A DNA stretch of 64,000 nt from Polytrichum commune (GCA_950295325.1 OX485803.1:62263554-62327553); one strand, 5' to 3'; positions 48,465 to 60,816 are shown, numbered from the stretch's first letter. Translations and numbers: made by a program. The notes: a model not told the origin generated them from the sequence alone.

Positions 48465-48980
48465 CTATTCTTTCCAAAGAAATTTAGCTGCAACTTCAAA
48501 GTCTCTTCTTATATCTGCTGATGTATACATAAATAGAGTTGGATGGCTAGTCAACTTGATCAAGTTACTCTCCTTGCATGATAGGCCACTTCTCGTGTCT
48601 TCGCACTTGATCAAGGTCTTTGTAATGGACTGAAACTCTAATGATTGATTTCCAGGAATATAAAAGATTGTGTTCTCCAACTCCTTTACTGCCATCCAAA
48701 AGGATGTGTTGTGTTCAGCCTCCGCAGCAGATAGGTGATGAAAACTTCTGGTGTGAGATTTTCTCCTTCTCAATGTTATGTAGTAGCCCTCTTCTACTTT
48801 CAGCCATGTTTTTGCGAGTTGGTCCAAGCTATCTTCATGATAGAAAATATTGTCATTAATTGGGCTTGTCAAATCAATGGGTTGTGTAGATGAGCTTGCT
48901 ACATATGATGTGTTGGATGATGCAGTTGCATCTGCTGGAATTGTAGTTGCTCTAGATGGAGTAGCAGGGAGTGTCAAAGG
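48465..48980 (-). CDS. Unknown ORF with SUMO-interaction-like motif
   Basis: About 170 codons open on the minus strand, preceded by GATGCAG that could be an acceptor, so it may be an internal or last exon. Begins with a Pro/Ser/Thr/Ala-rich stretch (PPPLTLPATPSRATTIPADA), then QPIDLTSPIND, resembling a SUMO-interaction motif, then a basic patch (LRRRKSHTRS) and a C-terminal part without recognised domain. No ATG at its 5' end and no partner exon identified. Could be a relic of a transposon gene. Function not assigned. Confidence 0.35.
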   Translation of the reverse strand, partial: PLTLPATPSRATTIPADATASSNTSYVASSSTQPIDLTSPINDNIFYHEDSLDQLAKTWLKVEEGYYITLRRRKSHTRSFHHLSAAEAEHNTSFWMAVKELENTIFYIPGNQSLEFQSITKTLIKCEDTRSGLSCKESNLIKLTSHPTLFMYTSADIRRDFEVAAKFLWKE

Positions 48981-49333
48981 CGGCGGCTGCTGCTCGTAAG
49001 TGGTGCTGCATCAAGTTGTCTTATGTAGCTAGGAACTCCTTCTTGTGGTAACTGGAAAAGATTAGGGTAGTAGAGGATGTTTGTATTAGCTGCAAGGGTT
49101 CCAAATATTATACCCTTGATTCTATGATATGGCTGCATGATTGCCTTGAATCCTCGTTTCGTGGCTGCAGGCCTATTGGTGCAACAAAATCATCATTGTC
49201 ATATTCCTCCTCTATCTTGTTAGCTGCATGTATAAAATAGAGAGTTAGACATTAATTCTTGAATTTTTTCATATTAAAAAAAAAAAACAAATCAAAACAG
49301 AATGACAATATTATAAATTAATATCATCATAAC

Positions 49334-50626
49334 TGTGGGAACCCACAAACACCAAAAGTTCCGGATTGGCGGGTTTTTGTGCCAAATCCGGATATTTCCG
49401 GGTGACCTTAGTATCGTCCAGGGATTCTGTGAAGTGTAGGAGGTCTAAAACTCTCCGTACCTGCTTATTTCTTCTTCCTTAGCCAAATTTCCGGAAATCC
49501 TAATTTCCGGATATTTGGTCTTTGGGGACATTCTTAGCCTCTTTCCGGAGGGTACCTCTCCGGATGTTATTTCTAGGTCCTCTTTATAATACTTACCCAC
49601 CCCTTTACGTCTACCCTCTAGAATAATTGGTTTCTTCCGGTGAAGACGTCCTTGATAAGGTTAGAATCCGGAAACTCCCTCACAACCAATCCGGATTGAT
49701 TAGGTCCGTCCTGGCAGGTCACGCAGAGAGATCTGGATTGTTTCTTGGGACCAAAGTGGCCAGAGGAGTCCGGATTCCAACCGGAGATCTAACTCGACGG
49801 GATGAGTAGGTGACCCGTACCACTTTCCGGATTACCCCGTCCAAAGACTGTGAGACCTCTTCAGAAGGTCGGATGGCGTAAGTCCGGCACCTTCCGGATC
49901 TTGCCCAGTCCTAACGACGGCTATATCACATGGACGTTACCCAGGCATTCGGAACAATGAGGATCTCTTCCTACTGCACTCCGGAGGTGGCCTCCTATCG
50001 GAATCCTTACTGATCCGGACCTCTCCTTCTCCGTCCGACGGATCTGTCCGGCTACCTTTACCTTGGATTCTACTCAATCTGAGATAACTAGGCGATCCGT
50101 ACCACTAATCCGGGCAGGTCCGTCTAAGGACGGTGGGACCTCTTCAGAAGATCAGATTGGCGTAAATCCGGATTCCTTCCGGATCTCACCCAATCTTCCC
50201 AGCGGCTATCCCACCTAGACGTTACCCAACCTACCGGATTAGTGAGGTTTCCCTCCCACTACACTCAGAGAGGATCTACAAGGCGGTAACCGGATCTGAT
50301 CCGGGTCTCCTCTCTCATGTCCTATCCGGAACTCCTATCCTTCATGCCCTCCCTTTCTCTTCCACTAACGATCTCCGGGTCATTCACACACACATCAATC
50401 AAGAGAAGTCAAGGGGTGAGAAGCAAAGACATTTATTCAGGGTAGGAGTAACCACAATACAACAATGGAGAAGGAACCCCCCCCCAAGCTCCTTATTCAG
50501 CCTTAAGTAGAGGCTCAAAAATCCCTAAACTGAGGGCGGCGGCCCAAGCGGCCGCCGCTCAAGAAAACCCTAACTACCCCCGGTCTCCCGGATTTCTCGG
50601 ATCCAGATCCGGGTTTTCCGCTGACA
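49334..50626 (-). mobile_element. LTR-like sequence downstream of the gag-like ORF
   Basis: On the minus strand the segment begins TGTCAGCGGAAAACCC and ends GGTTCCCACA (TG...CA), lies just 3' of the long ORF and contains TTGAGCCTCTACTTAAGG and an AATAAA signal (50440 region), as an R region would. No second LTR was found upstream of the ORF and no flanking duplication was obvious, so this is a 3' LTR candidate rather than a proven one. Confidence 0.5.
49800..50315. repeat. ~282 bp direct duplication inside the LTR-like segment
   Basis: GACCTCTTCAGAAGGTC near 49854 and GACCTCTTCAGAAGATC near 50139, followed in both by GGCGTAA, TTCCGGATCT, CCCA and GACGTTACCCA. The copies are diverged but collinear and CCGGAT-rich. 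Confidence 0.8.
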
Positions 50627-50720
50627 CTACCAAAGGAAAATTTTATTAATCCTCTTCAAAAACTCCTAAGTCCTACCTGCCTACCTCCCTTCTACCTAAT
50701 CAATCTAGCCACTCCCCTAA

Positions 50721-52793
50721 TTAAGAAGACCGGTGCTTCTTCGGAGCCGATCCCTCCTTTGAGTGACTCCCTAATCCGCTGACGGCGGATGAGCCCCCGG
50801 CCGGCGACGCCTTCTGCAGCCGCGTGAGCATCCTCCTCATGTTCGGAGATGGAGCAACCTCGTCCTCCGAATCCGCTGCCCTCTCGGTCCGTGGGGTAGC
50901 GGTCCCTGGTGTCCCGGAGACTGTCCCTGGGGTTCCGGAAGCTGTCCCCATCCGGATGCTTCGGACTGGAGAAGGATCGCTTCCGGTGCCCTGCTCCGGA
51001 TTCCGTCCACCCGAGAGTGAAGCCGTCCGCGGATCCCTGTTGGAGGCCGCTCTCGAGTGTGGCGGAGGAAATGGACTCACCACTTGGCAGTCCCGTGGAG
51101 ACGATGGCGAGGCGTGGGTCATAGGAGCCTTGCCCCTACTCGGAGTGGCCTCCCGATCGGAAGTCTGGTGCCGGATCGGCGTCCGAGCCCTATCCGGAGT
51201 CCGGGACCTATCCGAGTTCCGCGGAACAGGGGACTGGCCCCTTCCGGATCGGACCGACCCGGTGCTCTTCCGCCTCACCTGGGGAGAATGGACCCTTTCC
51301 GGAGCCCCTCCGGAATGACCAGGCCGAGAGCCGCCTCCTTGCTGGCTGGGTCCTGCAGAGGCCGGCGGATTCTGAACCAGGGCTACTTCACCAACCACCT
51401 CGTAGAGGGTTCCGGTTGGTGACCCTGGCGGACCCGGATAGAGCACTCTCCGCGGTGTTCCGCTTGGCGGGACCACCCTCTGGATTTCCGCCAGGAGATC
51501 CTTCATCGTCCGTGAATACTTCACGAGGATGGGGAGGGTCTGCCTGGCGGAAGCCGGTTCTCCTGACTCCATCATCCGGTCGTAGAGATGTGCCTTGTTC
51601 ACGATCTCCGCCGGATGACCCACCAGCTCCCGGATCCGGCTGAAGAGCACTGCCTGCTCCGCATGATACTTCCGGATCTCCTCACTCTTCTGACTCAGCT
51701 CCTGGGTCATAGCCGCTACCTGTGCGGTGAGGTGGGCGTTCTCTGTCTTGGCCTGCTCCAGCTCCTTCCGGTCCGCCCTCTTTGCCAATTCCCGGAGAAT
51801 GTTTCCGGGTCCGCAGTCGTCCAGAGCATGGTTCGCCCCCTTGACGATGTGCTCCAGTTGGTAGTACTGGGTCTTGAGGTCCTCCATCCCCTCCTGGAAC
51901 CGCTTGAATGGATTCTCCGGGAAGTCCCAAGCGGATAGGTCCACGTTTCGCCATGGGGTCTCCCGGCTGGGTCCGGCTTCCGGATGTTGGTGCGGGGGAG
52001 GGGGAGAGAGTGGCCTCGAGACGGTTGGTGGCGGGCTTCCGGGTGACGAGGGAGGTGCTTCCGGAAGAATAGGGTCGCTGGAGGTCTCCGTCTCGACGTC
52101 TCCGGCTTCCGGGAGCAGCTTATAGGTGACCTCATCCGCCGCTATTGTGAGCAGGTCGTCCTCCTCTGCCATGATGCAGTCGAAATGCTGGTAGAGGTGC
52201 AAAATGAAGGGGGAGAGGAAGGAGGGTTTCCGGCCAATATGGGGGAGGGCCCGTCCGACTATCTCCTGGATGATCAGGCCCCAATTCACCGGCCAGACTC
52301 CGGACATTGCACCAAACAGCGTGTTAGCCATGGTGAGGCTAATCCGCTTCGGCTTGTCCGGATTGAGAATGGGCAGGAGAAACTCTAGCACTCTCCGCTC
52401 CCTAATATTCCGGCAGTTCCCTGGGTGAAACCCGTCCTTTGGATCCGCGTCCCCTCTGAATTTCCCGGCGAACAGGCCATCGCGGCGGCCGGCCCACCCC
52501 TCCGTGATTCCCCTGGGAAACCCGTAGACCCTGTTCCACGTATCCGGAGTCCAATGTTCCGGATCCCTCCTCTTTGTGCCTAGCCACTAATTTCCCCTTT
52601 CGAATTTAAACTCGCGGAGGGTATCTTCCGCTTTGAGATTCCAGGGTTTGGAGAGCAATCCCGCACAACCCATGACCCTGAGATCCTCCGCGAGCTCCTG
52701 CAGCTCTCTATCCTCCCTCGGAATTGCAGGGGTGAGGGCTTTCAGCGGAATCGGGATGGGTTCCCACTGATCCTCTTCCCGTGCTTCCGGCAT
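50721..52793 (-). pseudogene. Gag-like retroelement ORF with one in-frame stop
   Basis: From ATG 52793 to the stop at 50721 the frame is open for 691 codons except a single TAG at 52589-52587 (FKFERGN, stop, WLGTKRRDP). The N-terminal third (about residues 70-220) looks like the globular capsid-like or plant-mobile-type domain of retroelement proteins: WTPDTWNRVYGFPRGITEGW, RERRVLEFLLPILN, ANTLFGAMSGVWPVNWG. A coiled coil follows (RADRKELEQAKTENAHLTAQ onward), then a long Ser/Pro/Arg-rich basic tail (SDRSRTPDRARTPIRH) suited to nucleic-acid binding. No protease or reverse transcriptase follows. Base composition is much more GC- and CCGGA-rich than the surroundings. The tail-only ORF from 52391 has 556 codons. 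Retroelement origin is inferred. Confidence 0.6.
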
Positions 52794-53027
52794 TTTCCTC
52801 TCCTCTCACCCTTTCTGGCTTGCAACCTCTCTCTCTCTCTTCCGGAGTCCTTCTCTTCCGTCTAAGTGCCACAAAGTCCCGGCAAGCCCACTGCCGGTGA
52901 CTGAAAAGTGCTGAGTCCCAGCAATCCAACTGCTGGCGGCTCGAAAGAAAGAACACCTCACCACTCGTTCTCTCAACAGGTTGCCTTTTTCCAGAAAAGA
53001 GTGTGAGGGAGAAGGAAGGGACCCTTA

Positions 53028-53037
53028 AATATCCTTC
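53028..53037 (-). promoter_or_regulatory. Candidate TATA box of the gag-like ORF
   Basis: ATATTTAAGG on the minus strand about 235 bp upstream of ATG 52793, followed by a pyrimidine-rich leader. Confidence 0.4.
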
Positions 53038-53299
53038 CTCCCTCTTCCTTCCCCTGTTACCGTTCGGTTTAACGGAAAACGGTTACCAACCGTTTTCCGG
53101 CGGTTCCCACCAACGGTTTTACTAACATTTTCACCAACGGCTCTCTTTTCCCCCAACCGCCATAAGGCCCGTTGTAACCACCACTTCCGGGCCGTTGGGT
53201 AATCTTGGCGCGTCCGTCACTTGGTCCGGACCAAGGGTTTGGACCATGATTACATGGTCCGCCCATCCTATTTGACGGACCGGTCATAGTACTTATTTA

Positions 53300-56100
53300 G
53301 AGTCGTTTTACCGCACAAGGCGGGGTTAGACTACTCTATTTCCTAGTACCATTAATTTTGTCCTAATAGACCCTATTATCCTCAGATAAGCAAGGTAAAA
53401 TACGGAAATTGAATCCGTATTTCCGTATTTCCATCTTTCCATCGAATTTGGACTCCTACAATAACATTGCATGTGTCGGTCAACAAATTTGAACAATAAA
53501 AGTCTACTCAAAATTGCTAAAGAAAACTGGGCTTCTTGGTCCTTTAGGGGTTACTGGCGAAGTTCGTTTGTGATGTTTTTTTAATTTGCAGGGGCTCATA
53601 GAAGAGATTAGAGATTAGTAGATTGTAAACCACTATTCAAGCATTATTAGAGCATCATTCCAAGCATATACGAAACCTACCATTACAGGAAAAAAAAAAA
53701 AAAAAAAAAAAAAAAACTCCAAAAATGGTTTTAAAATTTAGTAGGATTTATATACCCGACGCGCAGATTGCAAAACCCTACTACGACAAAGCAATACACA
53801 TTGCCAGAACAAGATCGCCAAAGGATGAAAATCCTAACGAGGGGAACTTACAAATCGAGTGTTGATCTTCTGTCTTGTCGCGTGAGGATGGGTGAGCTTG
53901 ACGAAGAAAAGCTTCGCGGGTCAATTGCAGGTTGTATGATAATATAGAGGTGTGAGTATATGTGGATATGTTATATTACAGAGGGAAAGTTGCAAAACCC
54001 TACCTTCTAAAACCTCAGTACCTTTTCACACCTCATTCCTCATTAAAATTAAAAATTAAAAATTAAAAATTAAAAAAAACATTCCTTCTAAATTCAATTA
54101 CAAACAATTTTTAAACCCCTACCTGCCCAACCATGCATATTTTGCATGATGTACAAATTTCATCCATAGTTTCTCATCCGTCATGCACTTTTTGTGGTGT
54201 GATTTTTTTACTAAATTTTTTATGGGAAGTTAGCTTCATGTAACGTTTAGGGGTTAACATTTTTTGAGTAAAATTTGTTGGCATTTTGCAAAGCCACTTT
54301 TGAACTACAGTCAATGCAATTTTGGCTTAGTCAATGACTTGACATACTTCTACATTTGTAATTTTAGAAAAATATGTAATCAAGTATGACTAAATCCAAC
54401 CATTAGATAGGATAACAACTTGATGAGGAATCTTCAAAAAATTGAATGACTTTCATCCAAACATTGATGAAAAGGTGAGAAGGGTTTGAAATATCTTACG
54501 TTTAGGGGTTAATAGGGGCACATGAAAATATGTATAAAAATCTTGAATTAAAAAATCATTTATGTTCAATTTGGATTAAATATATGAAAGTTATAAAAAC
54601 TCATGTTTTGCGAGTGATTAAGGCGTTTCTTTAGAAAAATAATTTATAGGATTTGTTTTTTAACTTAATTTTCACAATTATTCTAAAAAAAACCATGGGA
54701 TTTAAATTTCCGGCTACAATGTTTTTACTACTATAATTGACATGTTTTAATTCCTTGTAATAACCATTGACAATTTTTATTCTAGATATTGCCTATCCAA
54801 GGGTGATAAATTTATACAACAAAAATTCTAAGAAACTTCATCTTTGAATGCTTCAATTCAATGAAATTTCAATGCATGTAGTAACAATAGGCTTTTACGA
54901 ACAATAACCTATTGGTGATACGATATGAAGTTAATAAAGAAAATGTGCACAAAAGGTACATTCATATGACTGCATAATATTGTCTTTCTATTATTTTTTT
55001 TCTGATTTCTTCTTTTAAGTTCTTTTACCTTTAAAAAAGAAACATAAAAATAATAAAAATAAAAATCTTCATTCTTCTTTCTTTGTTCTTTGTTCTTTGT
55101 TCTTTGTTCTTTTTGTTTCTTCTTTCTTCTTTTGTTCAGTAATGTTGTTGTACAGTTCTATGACATAACTAACATGATCGAATGTTGAAACCTTCAATCT
55201 TTGTCATAAAGTGGTCAAGTAATCATTTGAAGAGCGAAAATCCTTGGGATTGGGAGTGGGTATCTGATAGGGTGATTCTATTATTGAAGATGGGCAAAAC
55301 CACATGGGGCAAAACAATACAAATCAGAAGCTGCCGATGCAAAAATGTACAGTACTAAATTGATTCAGTCTACATGAAGTGCACAACGAGATTAACCTTC
55401 GCTAGAATCTTCCCTAATAATTGCATAATCCAGTAAAATAGCATAAGCATCTCTACTCTCAACCGAATGTTCTACGACAGGCACTTGATTGACATACATC
55501 ACTATATTCGTTAATTTGAGACTTTCTCTTGTCTCAAATCAATATATGAACCACAACAACATGGTCTAATGTTTGGGTCGTCCTACCTAAACCATCTTGA
55601 TATGAGTTCTTAATTGGGTTCTTGATATGAACACCCGCTTCAAAGTATTTGCATCTTACAACATTCTTCAATATTTGTGTGATTTTATCCGTGTTCTTAT
55701 ATTTGTAACTGTCTCAAAATGCCGAAAAAGTCCCAAATTAACGAATATAGTGATATACGTGAGATTGTCGTGCGCTTGGTAACAGTAATGCGACAGATAG
55801 CAGTGCAAATGAAAGCACTGTAAATTATCTCGTCCTTCCTTCCCCCTTGCATATGCTAAGTCTCGTAAGAGAGTAAGTCCATGTGGCAACTCCGGAATTT
55901 GGAACATAGTTGGTTCTGGGGCTCGTTGACGGGCTCTCCACGTGTGCGAACCAGGTGGCCCCAAATCTTGTGTTCCTATGCGATCAAGATCGTCTGCAAC
56001 ATGTGCATCTTCAATGTGCGAGATCCATCTGGAAAACCACCAAGCCACAAGAAATCAATTTCTTCAAAGGTTGTAGGGAATTGCATGTGCCCATGTGAAT
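53300..56100. other. AT-rich spacer with simple repeats
   Basis: No gene recognised. Holds a ~27-base poly-A run (53690-53717), (AATTAAA)n at about 54045-54075 and (CTTTGTT)n at about 55080-55115. Confidence 0.5.
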
Positions 56101-56102
56101 TA

Positions 56103-58445
56103 CTATTGGCTATTAAAGTAAGCCCATGACTGTAATTATGTATTCTACAAATCCACCATAAATCCAAAAGTATATATTCAAGGTCAAGGTTGAAGTTAAA
56201 ATTTACCTTCAGAATCACAGCTGTTGGCTTCTTCTTGCAAACGTGACAACTTGAGTGCAGATTTTGATATTCAATGGCGTCTTCAGGGCCCACCTTCGAC
56301 ACCGCATTCGTCTCACTAGACTGGGATAGTTGTGTTATCTTTTCGGGTTCTTCGTTTCCCCAAGATGAATCTGGTGATGCAATTTGGTGGCCACTTGACT
56401 CCGACGTGCGTGTTGGTACAAACTCTGGAAACAACATGGCACACGTCAGATTATGTTGACCATGATTCTCATTTAAAAATTATGTCTATATTCCGGACTC
56501 ACTGATCAGATGTACAAAAAGGAATTCTTCCTTCATGTCCGGAAGTCCTAAAATCCGGGCACTATCCTGAAGTCCTGAAATCCGGGCACTGTTCGCAGCC
56601 GGCCTTCCTGAATGAGGGCACAAAGGATTTTCCTTCAAGAGCCTAAGGACTTCATTTCCTTCAGAGTCCGGACTTCCAAACTCAAATGCACCAAGAATCA
56701 GTTAATAATCCAACTCGGGACTCTTCCGGACTCTTACGGATCATTCCACACGACTGGACGTACAAGCCGGACTAATCAACGGATCACTCAGACTCAAATA
56801 TAAATGAAAGTCTTCTGCACAAGTCTGTTTGGATGGACAAGGATCTCAATCCTTGGGGGCCTCCACTAAATTATTATGCCGGATTGAAAGAAAGCCAAAG
56901 AACCTTCACTTAATCAAGCATGAGTGCACACCTACCTCCGGACTATACGAAGATTTCATACGAGTTCCTTAGACAACTTTGCAAGACAAGTGAAAACACA
57001 ATGACTATGTTTAAAAAATAACCTGATAAACTTTGATTGGTCGGTTGTTCACTCCCTTCAAGTGACAAACCTTCTGTCTTCACCACAAACTCACTGCCGT
57101 CTGACACAGGTAGACGAATGCCAATAGCTGCATTGGACTCTAATTCCAAGGGCTCTTTGCATGATTCCACACGACATGTTGTTGCTGTCTTCGCATGCTC
57201 CGTCAAACACCAAGGATGGTAAGTGTGGCCACACCCGAGAGGAACAAAGTTGTGGCGTTTATACCAAAAGCAATAGACAGGGCATGCGTTCAGAACGTGA
57301 ATTGTTGACAGAGGTGTATCAGGATTTTCAGAGGTGGGTCTTGGAAATAAAGCGTTACCACCACCCTCCTTCATTCTGCGTAGTTGGTCTTCCATACAAC
57401 TCAAGAGGCTTTCCAACGAAGTTACCCTACTGGAAACTAAGTTGTATTCCGTTGCACTCTCTAGTAATCGACCTTCAACCCTGAAAATGGTACCCTCACA
57501 GCGTTCTACAACCTCCTTTGAAAGACTAACGGATCTCTCTGCAAATTTTATCTTGAAAACAACCTCATCGCACTCTACCTGTAAACGGGCCGCTAAATCG
57601 CCTTCACTCAACGAAGAAGAAGCAGACAATTTTTTTCTCAAATCCGACTCTTCTGCACTTAACTTCTCTACCTCAAGACGCCCTTCGCACAACATCACTT
57701 GCCTGTCAGACAACATAATTTTTGCTCTACGAACTTCACCTTCTAACCCCTCTTTCTCAATCGAACGCCCCTCAAGATCGGTCCTACAATCTTTGAGTAA
57801 CTGCCGGTTGCTCTCAATAACAAAGGCCATTTCTTTCAACTCTCCATCAACCCAAGCTGGTGAGAGATCGTTCTTTCCCTTCCCCTTACCCTTGCCCTTC
57901 ACATCGGTGCACTGCTTCTTTCCCATCAAACTATCCTGGGGAACCTCGGTCTTAATCGTCAATTCTAACGTAGGCAACACACACTCTCTCTCAGCGGCAC
58001 ATCGCTTCTTGCCCAAAACTGAAACCCTCGGTAGCGGCACCTCCTCACCGCTCTTTTCTTTTTTGTTATTTAATTTTGTTTCTCTCATCACCTCTCTATA
58101 CTTCTGCCTCCTAACAGCAAACTCTGCCCAGTTTACAGCCTTCTTTGAAGACTGCATAATCAATCCTCTGGCAAACTGAAGGGTGATTTCTTTGTTTGGC
58201 ATGAGGTCAGAATCAAAGACCCGCCTCCACAGCTCCAAAATGGCGGTTGCCTCCGTCGGTGTGGTGTACTTGTGGTACTTCCACCCTGACTTACTCGACT
58301 TTGGCCCGAAATACTTGCTCACGACACTCTCAGGAACCTCATCCTTGATATCATCTACGATCAAGCCCTCACATGGAAGAATCTTACTAAACTTCAGCCA
58401 TGCATCGTTGGTTGAAGACCCTAAACCGCCACCAGAACCAACCAT
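56103..58445 (-). CDS. Coiled-coil protein with C-terminal RING-like finger, unknown function
   Basis: Proposed exons on the minus strand: 58445-57023, 56424-56207, 56129-56103 (phases agree; 555 residues). Exon 1 gives an N-terminal globular part with conserved-looking WKYHKYTTPTEATAILELWR, a Lys/Gly-rich linker (KGKGKGKGKND), a long coiled coil (about residues 205-370) and a Cys/His cluster: CPVYC, then LGCGHTYHPWC, then CRVESC, spaced like a RING-type finger although the first pair is C-x3-C. Exon 2 adds an acidic Ser-rich tail and CHVCKKKP. It could be an E3 ligase, but the fold is unproven. The intervening intron is CCGGA-rich like the retroelement at 49-53 kb. It lies downstream, same strand, of an integrase pseudogene and may be a transposon-borne passenger rather than a host gene. 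Confidence 0.55.
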
Positions 58446-59340
58446 CTACAAAACGGACAAAAAAGGGTATTAATTAAGCATCCACCTCTGAATATAGCAC
58501 CCTAAAGCCTAACAATCCGCCTCTAAAATCAAAGGAACGACCAATGTTCAAGATTGAAGCCTTCAATGCCCTTCGAACGCGATTTGGCCCTTCAAAATAT
58601 ACCTCTCTCAAAATAGCCCTCCAAAATGTAACCCCACATTGAAAATGAAGACATCACTTGAAGCCCTCAGTGTAATTTACCCGCATCAAGAACCAACAAG
58701 TGTCTGGCATTGTCACTACAAGAAGTAGGAGTTAGATGGTTGGTTTTGAATTCTTCGCATTGTACTCAAAACATGTACCATATGATTCATGCAAAAGTTT
58801 GATATGAGTTTTGTATTTCATTTCTATATTCTTGGATCGACGTCTTGGATTAAAACCAACCCTTCAACTGAAGGGCTAAAATTTGAGAGCCATTCAAAAT
58901 GAAACTCATGTGAGGGCTTCAATCTTGACCATTGGGAACGACCATTTTCATGACAACTTACCGTAACACACGCTGAATTGCTGACACGTTCAGAGAATCG
59001 CCAGGCACAACAGTTAATGCACACTAAAAGCGTGAGAAGGGAAGACTTGTCCTGGGAGAGACGACCCAAGAAGAAGGCAGGCCTGGCGGGAAAGAAGCGA
59101 AAGAAGTTTAAAAGATGGCGCAATTTCCAGGAGGGCCCGTCGCCAACCTGAGGAAGCCACTTGCCATTCCAACTTTTGAAATTTCCCATGCAAAATAGTC
59201 CGGAGCCAGGACTTACCATTGCCTTAGGGTGATGAAAGTCGACGAAAGTAAGTCCTGTCCGGAAGTCAGTTGGGTCCGGGTTGGGGTACCCTGATCGGAC
59301 CATCACCCCACAGTTGTTCTAAAATGTGAAAGAGAGTTTA
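58446..59340. other. Spacer between the RING-like gene and the integrase relic
   Basis: A 160-codon open frame lies on the minus strand (59306-58824) but has no recognised domain, strongly uneven composition and no conserved motif, so it is not called as a gene. Confidence 0.4.
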
Positions 59341-59344
59341 AGTT

Positions 59345-60697
59345 TTTGAGAACCCACCCATGTAACCTCTCATACTCCCATAAGTAACGAGCCGGGACAT
59401 GGGAAGGACAAAATATGCGATTTTCGTTGATTTGGCGAACAAGGTGCGTATTCCAAACACCTACATACTCGTCCACCACATGCTGTAATACTGGAAGAAA
59501 AACAACTATGAATGAAGCTCGTTGAAAGGGGTCGTTTGGTGTAAAATAAGCCTTTAGAAACCATTACTTTGAAGGCATTTTTCTAGTACCAAATGACCTT
59601 TTCCCAGAGGTGCTTCCACCAATGCTCAATTCTTTGCATACAAATGAATGACAATTGGTTCAGTTGGGGTCACCAGTCATGTAAACCAAGAGCATGAATA
59701 CTAAGGACATCAACGATGATAAAACTAGCAAAGCAAATAGAAAGAATCTTTTACCTGATTGTGAGCCGAGGAACCCACAAGAAAATGATTCCTTGCGTCA
59801 GCACGTACTTCTTCCATGAGTCGGCGAATGAGCACATGCTCTCACGCAAAGTCTGATCGGACTCGCAATGGGGCCCCAAATTTCTCCACGGCTCCTCTAA
59901 AAGGCTCAAAGAGTGTCTCCTAAGTCTTGTCTGAAGCTACCTTCGCGTACAACACGTAGTGCGATGCCCCATCAATGCAGCTGTGCACTCGCAATCCATA
60001 CATAGCTAGCTTGTCGTAGGTTGTAAGCAAGCAAACAATTCTTTTGAAATTAGACAAAAATCTTAATAACTTAGACCTAAAAAACGGAATAAACAAGCCT
60101 AACAATAAGGGGTTGTTGGGACTCACAGTCAATATGCCAAAGCGCCATTGGCGTTGTAACGTTGTATTCTCGTCGTGCCAAAGGCAACCCCTGACGCCTT
60201 CTTTCGTAATGAGCCCTTGCACAATAAACTCATTATGTCAATGAAATACATTAAGATCCAAGGTATGCATAAAGATGAGAATGGAACAAAATTGTTTCCA
60301 ACTTGTGTATTATACAATTAAGGGCTCAAAGCATACCTGACAAGATCTGCAAAGCTCTTGCAATCTTCCTCCTAGGAGGTCTCAAGCTCAAACGTGCAAG
60401 TGCACATTTCACATGAAGGATGCCCCAATTGGCTCCATGCTCCCGAATTGGAATGAGAGCTTCAATTTTCTTAGAGACTTCGTCAACTGTGAAACTATCA
60501 AATACTCGAAATCTCCGACCTAGTGCCTTCAACATGAGCCTTTTCAAGTGCCTCGGATCAGAGATATTCAAGGCCTCAGAAATTCGTTTCAATGGAACTC
60601 CTTTGGCCAACATGTTGTGGACATAATCCACTAGATCTACTGGTTGCTCCATGTGCGTACTACAAGAACATACTACAAGCTCGGAGTCAACTGACAT
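59345..60697 (-). pseudogene. Integrase/DDE-type transposase gene, decayed
   Basis: Coding blocks on the minus strand: 60697-60337 (helix-rich N-terminus, VPLKRISEALNISDPRHLKR), 60180-60120 (REYNVTTPMALWHID, first Asp), 60019-59755 (YDKLAMYGLRVHSCIDGASH, then RVRSDFA with the second Asp, and VGSSAHNQ), 59637-59590 (QRIEHWWKHLW, catalytic Glu) and 59535-59345 (LQHVVDEYVGVWNTHLVRQ). Order and motifs match the integrase-core family in which WHxDG, DGxSR, RSDxGxEN and NQRIERxW recur. In-frame TAG (59922-59920) and TGA (59844-59842), both explicable as C-to-T changes of CAG and CGA, and a lost splice acceptor before YDKL show it is not functional. Confidence 0.72.
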
Positions 60698-60705
60698 GGT
60701 CAGAT

Positions 60706-60729
60706 AATAATAATAATAATAATAATAAA
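60706..60729. repeat. (AAT)n microsatellite
   Basis: About eight AAT units between the NAP1 fragment and the integrase relic. Confidence 0.9.
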
Positions 60730-60816
60730 TATGAAAGTAACAAATTAAACACAATGGCCTTAAAATACATTACGTTTGTCCAATATGGTCTAAAAACATA
60801 CTGAGAAGCTGCATAC

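Noticed and set aside
50824-52125. Several plus-strand frames opposite the gag-like ORF
   Set aside because: Overlapping short frames in several phases, none with domains; the minus-strand frame is far longer with a coherent domain and coiled-coil layout.
57334-58179. 281-codon plus-strand frame opposite the RING-like gene
   Set aside because: Composition is the complement of the coiled-coil codons; no domain and no splice support.
58824-59306. 160-codon minus-strand ORF between RING-like gene and integrase relic
   Set aside because: No motif, no splice continuity with either neighbour, and located in a decayed transposon context.
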